A DNA stretch of 64,000 nt, taken from positions 816,480 to 880,479 of the forward strand of contig NZ_JALEGV010000041.1 of NCBI RefSeq assembly GCF_022763245.1, written 5' to 3'. Under the pieces are notes generated by a model. It made no database searches. It had not been told where the DNA came from and worked only from the letters and a program-made list of their open reading frames with translations. Of the stretch, positions 60,410 through 64,000 are shown piece by piece. Position numbers and translations under genes: made by a program. The stretch comes from Oricola sp. GTDB lineage: Bacteria; Pseudomonadota; Alphaproteobacteria; Rhizobiales; Rhizobiaceae. The stretch's first letter is position 1. Each line of letters starts with the position of its first letter.

Positions 60410-60913
60410 GTGCAAAGACTGGACGGACTATTGAGCAGGATCGAGGACGCGCTGCATCTGCTCGGCTGCGCCTCGCTGGTGCTGATCGCTGTCCTGATCA
60501 ACGGGGACATCTTCGGCCGGCTGCTATTCAGCACGCCGCTGCAGTTCCAGTTCGAAATGGTCGAATTCTATCTGATGCCGGCGGTCGCGACGCTGTCGCT
60601 GTCGCGGGTCTTCCGCGATGGGGGCCATCTCGCGCTGGAATTCATAACGCCCGAAATATTCGGTTCGTTCTGGCCGGCAGTGCGTATCTTCATGCTGGTT
60701 GCGGCCGCCATCTTCTTCGTCGCCGTCACGATCATGTCCGGCCAATTGGCCGCGCACGCCCTTTCCGAGAACCTGGTCTATTTCGGCATCGTCGATTGGC
60801 CTCTCGGTTGGGCCTATCTCTCCGTTCCCGTCGGCTGCGCCGTGCTCACGGCGCGCCTGCTGTTCGAAACCACAACCACAAGAAGCGTGCAAAGCGCCAC
60901 CGCTCATCATTAG
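60410..60913 (+). CDS. TRAP transporter small permease (second system)
   Basis: 167 residues from GTG 60410 after GGGAGGAGG. Four helices (HLLGCASLVLIAVLINGDIF; FEMVEFYLMPAVATLSLSRV; VRIFMLVAAAIFFVAVTIMS; WAYLSVPVGCAVLTARLLF) in DctQ order. It pairs with the large permease at 62013, with the binding-protein gene between them. Confidence 0.85.
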   Translation: MQRLDGLLSRIEDALHLLGCASLVLIAVLINGDIFGRLLFSTPLQFQFEMVEFYLMPAVATLSLSRVFRDGGHLALEFITPEIFGSFWPAVRIFMLVAAAIFFVAVTIMSGQLAAHALSENLVYFGIVDWPLGWAYLSVPVGCAVLTARLLFETTTTRSVQSATAHH

Positions 60914-60932
60914 TTATCGAGGAGGAATACCA

Positions 60933-61937
60933 ATGAAGAACCTTGCTTTCGGCCTTCTGGCGGCGGTTGCCGGCTTGGCCCTGATACCGGCGAATGCCGC
61001 AGAACTTCGCCTCGGCGATTTCCAGTCGACCACCCATATCGTCTCCAAGGAGGGAACGCAGAAATGGATGGCCGAAGTCAATGAAATGACTGGCGGGGAG
61101 GTGGCCTTCCAGCATTTCCCGGCCGAGCAGGCGGCGAAGTCGAAGGAAATGCTCGACGCGGTCAAGAACGGGATCCTCGATGCCGGCCTGATCGGGCCGA
61201 TCTATCATGCCGAGGAACTGCCGCTGAACTCGGTGGTCGGCCTGCCCGGCTTCTATACGTCGGCGGTGCAGGGCACCGAAGCGCTACAGACCATGATGGC
61301 CGACGGTCCGTTGCGCGGGGAAATGCTCGCAGCCGGCGTGGTGCCGATCTTCGCTTTCGTGCTGCCGCCCTACCAGATCCTCTCCAAGGACGTCCGGCTG
61401 GGCATGCCGGACGAGTGGAAGGGCCTGCATATCCGCACCAGCGGCGCGACCCAGGCGATGATCGCACGCGATCTCGGCGCTGCCGGCGTCAGTATCGGTG
61501 GGCCGGAAGTCTATTCGGCGGTCGAGACCGGACGTCTCGATGGCGTGCTGTTCCCGCTCGCATCCGTGCCGGGCTACAACCTTCAGGAAGTGGTCAAGCA
61601 CATTTCGACCAACGGCTCCTTCGGCGGCTACAGCTTCGTGATGGTGGTCAACAAGGACAGCTATGACGGTCTTTCGCAGGAGGCAAAGGACGCCATGGCG
61701 AAGGCCGGCGCCGATGCGGCCGCGCATGTCGCCAAGGTGCAGGACGAGTCCGTGTCGAAGCTGACCGCGGAATGGGCGGCCAATGGCATCGACATCTACA
61801 GCTTCACCGACGAGGAACGCGCCGCCATCAATGAAGCGATTGCCGGCGCGCAGCAGGAGTGGCTGGAAAGGATCGGTGGACGCAATCCCAAGGCCGCCGA
61901 TGTCGTCGCGCAGTACAAGACGCTGACGAGCGACTGA
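60933..61937 (+). CDS. TRAP transporter substrate-binding protein (second system)
   Basis: 334 residues from ATG 60933 after GAGGAGG. The signal peptide ends LALIPANA-AE. DctP-type features: LRLGDFQSTTHIVSKEGTQK, FQHFPAEQAAKSKEMLDAVK, GLHIRTSGATQAMIARDLGA, GPEVYSAVETGRLDGVLFPL. It would deliver the acid that is activated by the synthetase encoded upstream. Compared with the first TRAP binding protein it lacks the cysteine-rich tail. Confidence 0.9.
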   Translation: MKNLAFGLLAAVAGLALIPANAAELRLGDFQSTTHIVSKEGTQKWMAEVNEMTGGEVAFQHFPAEQAAKSKEMLDAVKNGILDAGLIGPIYHAEELPLNSVVGLPGFYTSAVQGTEALQTMMADGPLRGEMLAAGVVPIFAFVLPPYQILSKDVRLGMPDEWKGLHIRTSGATQAMIARDLGAAGVSIGGPEVYSAVETGRLDGVLFPLASVPGYNLQEVVKHISTNGSFGGYSFVMVVNKDSYDGLSQEAKDAMAKAGADAAAHVAKVQDESVSKLTAEWAANGIDIYSFTDEERAAINEAIAGAQQEWLERIGGRNPKAADVVAQYKTLTSD

Positions 61938-62012
61938 CGCCAATCGCGGACAAGGCGCCGTAACCCGCCATCGGCCGGTTGCGGCGCCTTCGCCCAATCC
62001 ACGGGATCGACG

Positions 62013-63302
62013 ATGCTCTCTTTGCTGCTTGTCATGCTCTTCATGATCGCGCTCATGCTGATCCGCATGCCGATCGCCTTTGCGGTCGGGCTGGCCGGGA
62101 TCGTCGGGCTCATCGTTCAGCTCGGCCCAAAACCGGCGCTGTCGGTGCTCGCGCGCACCTATTACACCTCGTCGTCGGGCTTCATCCTGGTGGCCATTCC
62201 GCTGTTCATCCTGATGGCACATCTGCTGACGGCCGGAGACGTAACACGGCGCGCCATTACCGCCTGCCAGGCCTGGATCGGGCATCTCAGGGGCGGTCTT
62301 GCCATGGCAGCGATCGCGGCTTCGGTGCTGCTCGCGGCGCTAGTCGGCAGCAGTACGGCGTCCGCTGCCGCCATGGGCGCGACGGCGTTCCCCGAAATGC
62401 GCCGGCACGGCTATAGCGATCAGCTCGCGGCGGCCGTGGTCAGCGTGGGCGGGACGCTTGCCGTCATGGTTCCGCCGAGCATCGTGCTCGTCGTCTACGG
62501 GGTTCTCACCGAGACCTCGATCGGCAGCCTGTTCATCGCCGGGCTCGTGCCGGGCCTGCTGACTGCGCTCGGGCTCGCGGCGGTCGTCAAGTTCATCGCC
62601 GTCACGACGGATCAGGCGCCGAAGGGGCCGCCGCTCCAGCTGCGCCGGGCGATCGGTGAATCTCGCCACATCTGGCCCATTTCAGTGCTGATCGTCTTGG
62701 TCATCGGGGCGATTTATGGCGGGCTTGCCTCGCCGACCGAGGCCGCGGCCTTCGGCGTGTTCGGGGCGCTGCTGCTCGGGGTCGCCCAGCGCAGCATCAG
62801 CTTCAAGGGGTTCAGTTCAGCGGTCAGCGCAGCCATCGCCTCGACGGTGATGATCATCGCCATCGTTGCCTGCTCGGCGATCTTTTCCAACTATCTCGCC
62901 TTCACCCGCATCACCCATACGGTTCTGGAAGCGGTCAACGGCTCCGGCTTGCCGCCCTACGCGATCCTTATGCTGGTCGTCCTCGCTCTGCTGCTGCTGG
63001 GCATGGTCATGGACCAGCTCGCCATCCTGTCGCTGACCATGCCGCTGGCCTTCCCGGCGATCATGGCGCTCGACTTCGACCCGATCTGGTTCGGGATCAT
63101 CGTGACGAAGACGGTCGAGATCGGACTGCTGACGCCGCCGCTCGGCCTCAACGCCTATGTGACGGCCGGGCAGACCAAGGTCCCGCTGGGAACCGTGTTC
63201 AGAGGGATCGTTCCCTTCATCGTCGTCGATCTGGCGATCCTCGGTATCCTGATCGCATTTCCCGAAATCACCCTCTTTCTGCCGAGCTTGATGAAGCATT
63301 GA
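62013..63302 (+). CDS. TRAP transporter large permease (second system)
   Basis: 429 residues from ATG 62013. DctM family: [78 protein letters not shown] and the closing [20 protein letters not shown] with [13 protein letters not shown]. It forms the transport channel with the small permease at 60410. Confidence 0.92.
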   Translation: MLSLLLVMLFMIALMLIRMPIAFAVGLAGIVGLIVQLGPKPALSVLARTYYTSSSGFILVAIPLFILMAHLLTAGDVTRRAITACQAWIGHLRGGLAMAAIAASVLLAALVGSSTASAAAMGATAFPEMRRHGYSDQLAAAVVSVGGTLAVMVPPSIVLVVYGVLTETSIGSLFIAGLVPGLLTALGLAAVVKFIAVTTDQAPKGPPLQLRRAIGESRHIWPISVLIVLVIGAIYGGLASPTEAAAFGVFGALLLGVAQRSISFKGFSSAVSAAIASTVMIIAIVACSAIFSNYLAFTRITHTVLEAVNGSGLPPYAILMLVVLALLLLGMVMDQLAILSLTMPLAFPAIMALDFDPIWFGIIVTKTVEIGLLTPPLGLNAYVTAGQTKVPLGTVFRGIVPFIVVDLAILGILIAFPEITLFLPSLMKH

Positions 63303-63327
63303 ACGGCCCGGTACGGAATTTACGATC

Positions 63328-64000
63328 ATGAGCAAGCTGGAAAGCGCGATGGCGCATGGGTCTTCGAATTTCGCGGCGAATGCGGCTTCGATGGAGGAGC
63401 AGTGTTCGGCGATCGCTACGGAAGCGGCGCGCGTCATGGCGGGCGGCTCGCCGGCCTCGCGCGAGCGCCATGTCGCGCGCGGCAAGCTTCTGCCGCGCGA
63501 CCGGATCGCCGGCCTGCTCGATCCCGGCTCGCCGTTTCTGGAGATCGGCCTGTTCGCCGCCTCGGGCGTCTATGAGGACGACATTCCGTCGGCCGGCGCG
63601 ATCGCCGGCATCGGCCGCGTCGAGGGGCGCGACTGCATGGTGCTCGTCAACGACGCGACGGTGAAGGGCGGCACCTATTATCCGCTCACCGTCAAGAAGC
63701 ACCTGCGTGCCCAGGAGATCGCCGAGGAGAATCGGCTGCCCTGCATCTATCTGGTGGATTCGGGCGGGGCGAACCTGCCCAACCAGGACGAGGTGTTTCC
63801 CGACAAGGAACATTTCGGCCGCATCTTCTTCAATCAGGCGAACATGTCGGCCAAGGGCATCGCGCAGATCGCGGTTGTGATGGGCTCGTGCACGGCGGGC
63901 GGGGCCTATGTGCCGGCGATGAGCGACCAGACGATCATCGTCAAGAAACAGGGCACGATCTTCCTCGCCGGTCCGCCGCTGGTGAAGGAGGCGACGGGCG
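63328..64000 (+). CDS. Acyl-CoA carboxylase beta subunit (MCC-like), 5' part only
   Basis: 224 residues from ATG 63328 run off the right edge. The carboxyltransferase N-domain is clear: [79 protein letters not shown] and [18 protein letters not shown]. This matches methylcrotonyl- or geranyl-CoA carboxylase beta subunits. The biotin subunit should follow outside the window. Confidence 0.9.
   Translation, partial: MSKLESAMAHGSSNFAANAASMEEQCSAIATEAARVMAGGSPASRERHVARGKLLPRDRIAGLLDPGSPFLEIGLFAASGVYEDDIPSAGAIAGIGRVEGRDCMVLVNDATVKGGTYYPLTVKKHLRAQEIAEENRLPCIYLVDSGGANLPNQDEVFPDKEHFGRIFFNQANMSAKGIAQIAVVMGSCTAGGAYVPAMSDQTIIVKKQGTIFLAGPPLVKEATG

Overview
The window is 64 kb of GC-rich chromosome from an alphaproteobacterium, most likely of the order Hyphomicrobiales (Rhizobiales). 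The gene families point there: an Alph_Pro_TM/TIGR02186 protein beside a TauE/SafE exporter, a DUF6460 protein, the ligase-associated repair cluster, and many TRAP and ABC solute transporters. No species can be named from sequence alone. Both ends cut through genes.

Region 1 (1-15.4 kb) is mostly core. It starts with the end of a Sel1-repeat/peptidoglycan-binding protein and a TauE/SafE exporter with its TIGR02186 partner. The PdeM phosphoesterase, Lhr-type helicase, MBL-fold exonuclease and ATP-dependent DNA ligase of one repair system follow, spread over 10 kb. Two ParE-type toxin-antitoxin pairs and a TPR-methyltransferase sit between them. An unusual HTH-alpha/beta-hydrolase fusion closes the region. 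Region 2 (15.5-20.3 kb) is a transport unit: an RpiR-type regulator, a complete TRAP transporter and an Asp/hydantoin-type racemase. Region 3 (20.3-29 kb) holds a small SCO/copper-type cassette, envelope proteins, a histone-deacetylase-like hydrolase, an SDR, a MATE pump, an orphan nucleotidyltransferase, pyrD, a DUF952 gene and tRNA-Phe.

Region 4 (29.17-39.59 kb) is a 10.4-kb integrated element bounded by an exact 48-bp duplication of the tRNA-Phe 3' end. It carries an integrase, an excisionase-like gene, two operator regions, a replication-like module, an HK97-type major capsid protein and a tail tape-measure protein. I see no terminase, portal, protease or lysis gene, so it looks like a phage satellite or a strongly reduced prophage. 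A two-gene, AT-richer cassette sits in it in the opposite orientation. Past the right att site lie a truncated P4-type integrase cut by an IS3-type remnant and a large hairpin, so this tRNA appears to have been used more than once.

Region 5 (40.9-54.2 kb) is a metabolic/transport block flanked by two same-orientation copies of a 72-bp intergenic repeat. It has a CapA-like protein, a five-gene Opp/Dpp ABC importer with a clear terminator, a hydroxyacid dehydrogenase, an MFS pump, and a LysR regulator divergent from rubredoxin, a flavin reductase, a cupin-like protein and a binding protein without signal peptide. Region 6 (54.7-64 kb) is a catabolic locus. An IclR regulator, thioesterase and CoA-transferase run leftward. 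An acyl-CoA synthetase, MaoC-type hydratase, TRAP transporter and biotin-dependent acyl-CoA carboxylase run rightward. Three similar palindromes lie in the shared control region. Together these suggest import, CoA activation, hydration and carboxylation of an unknown organic acid.
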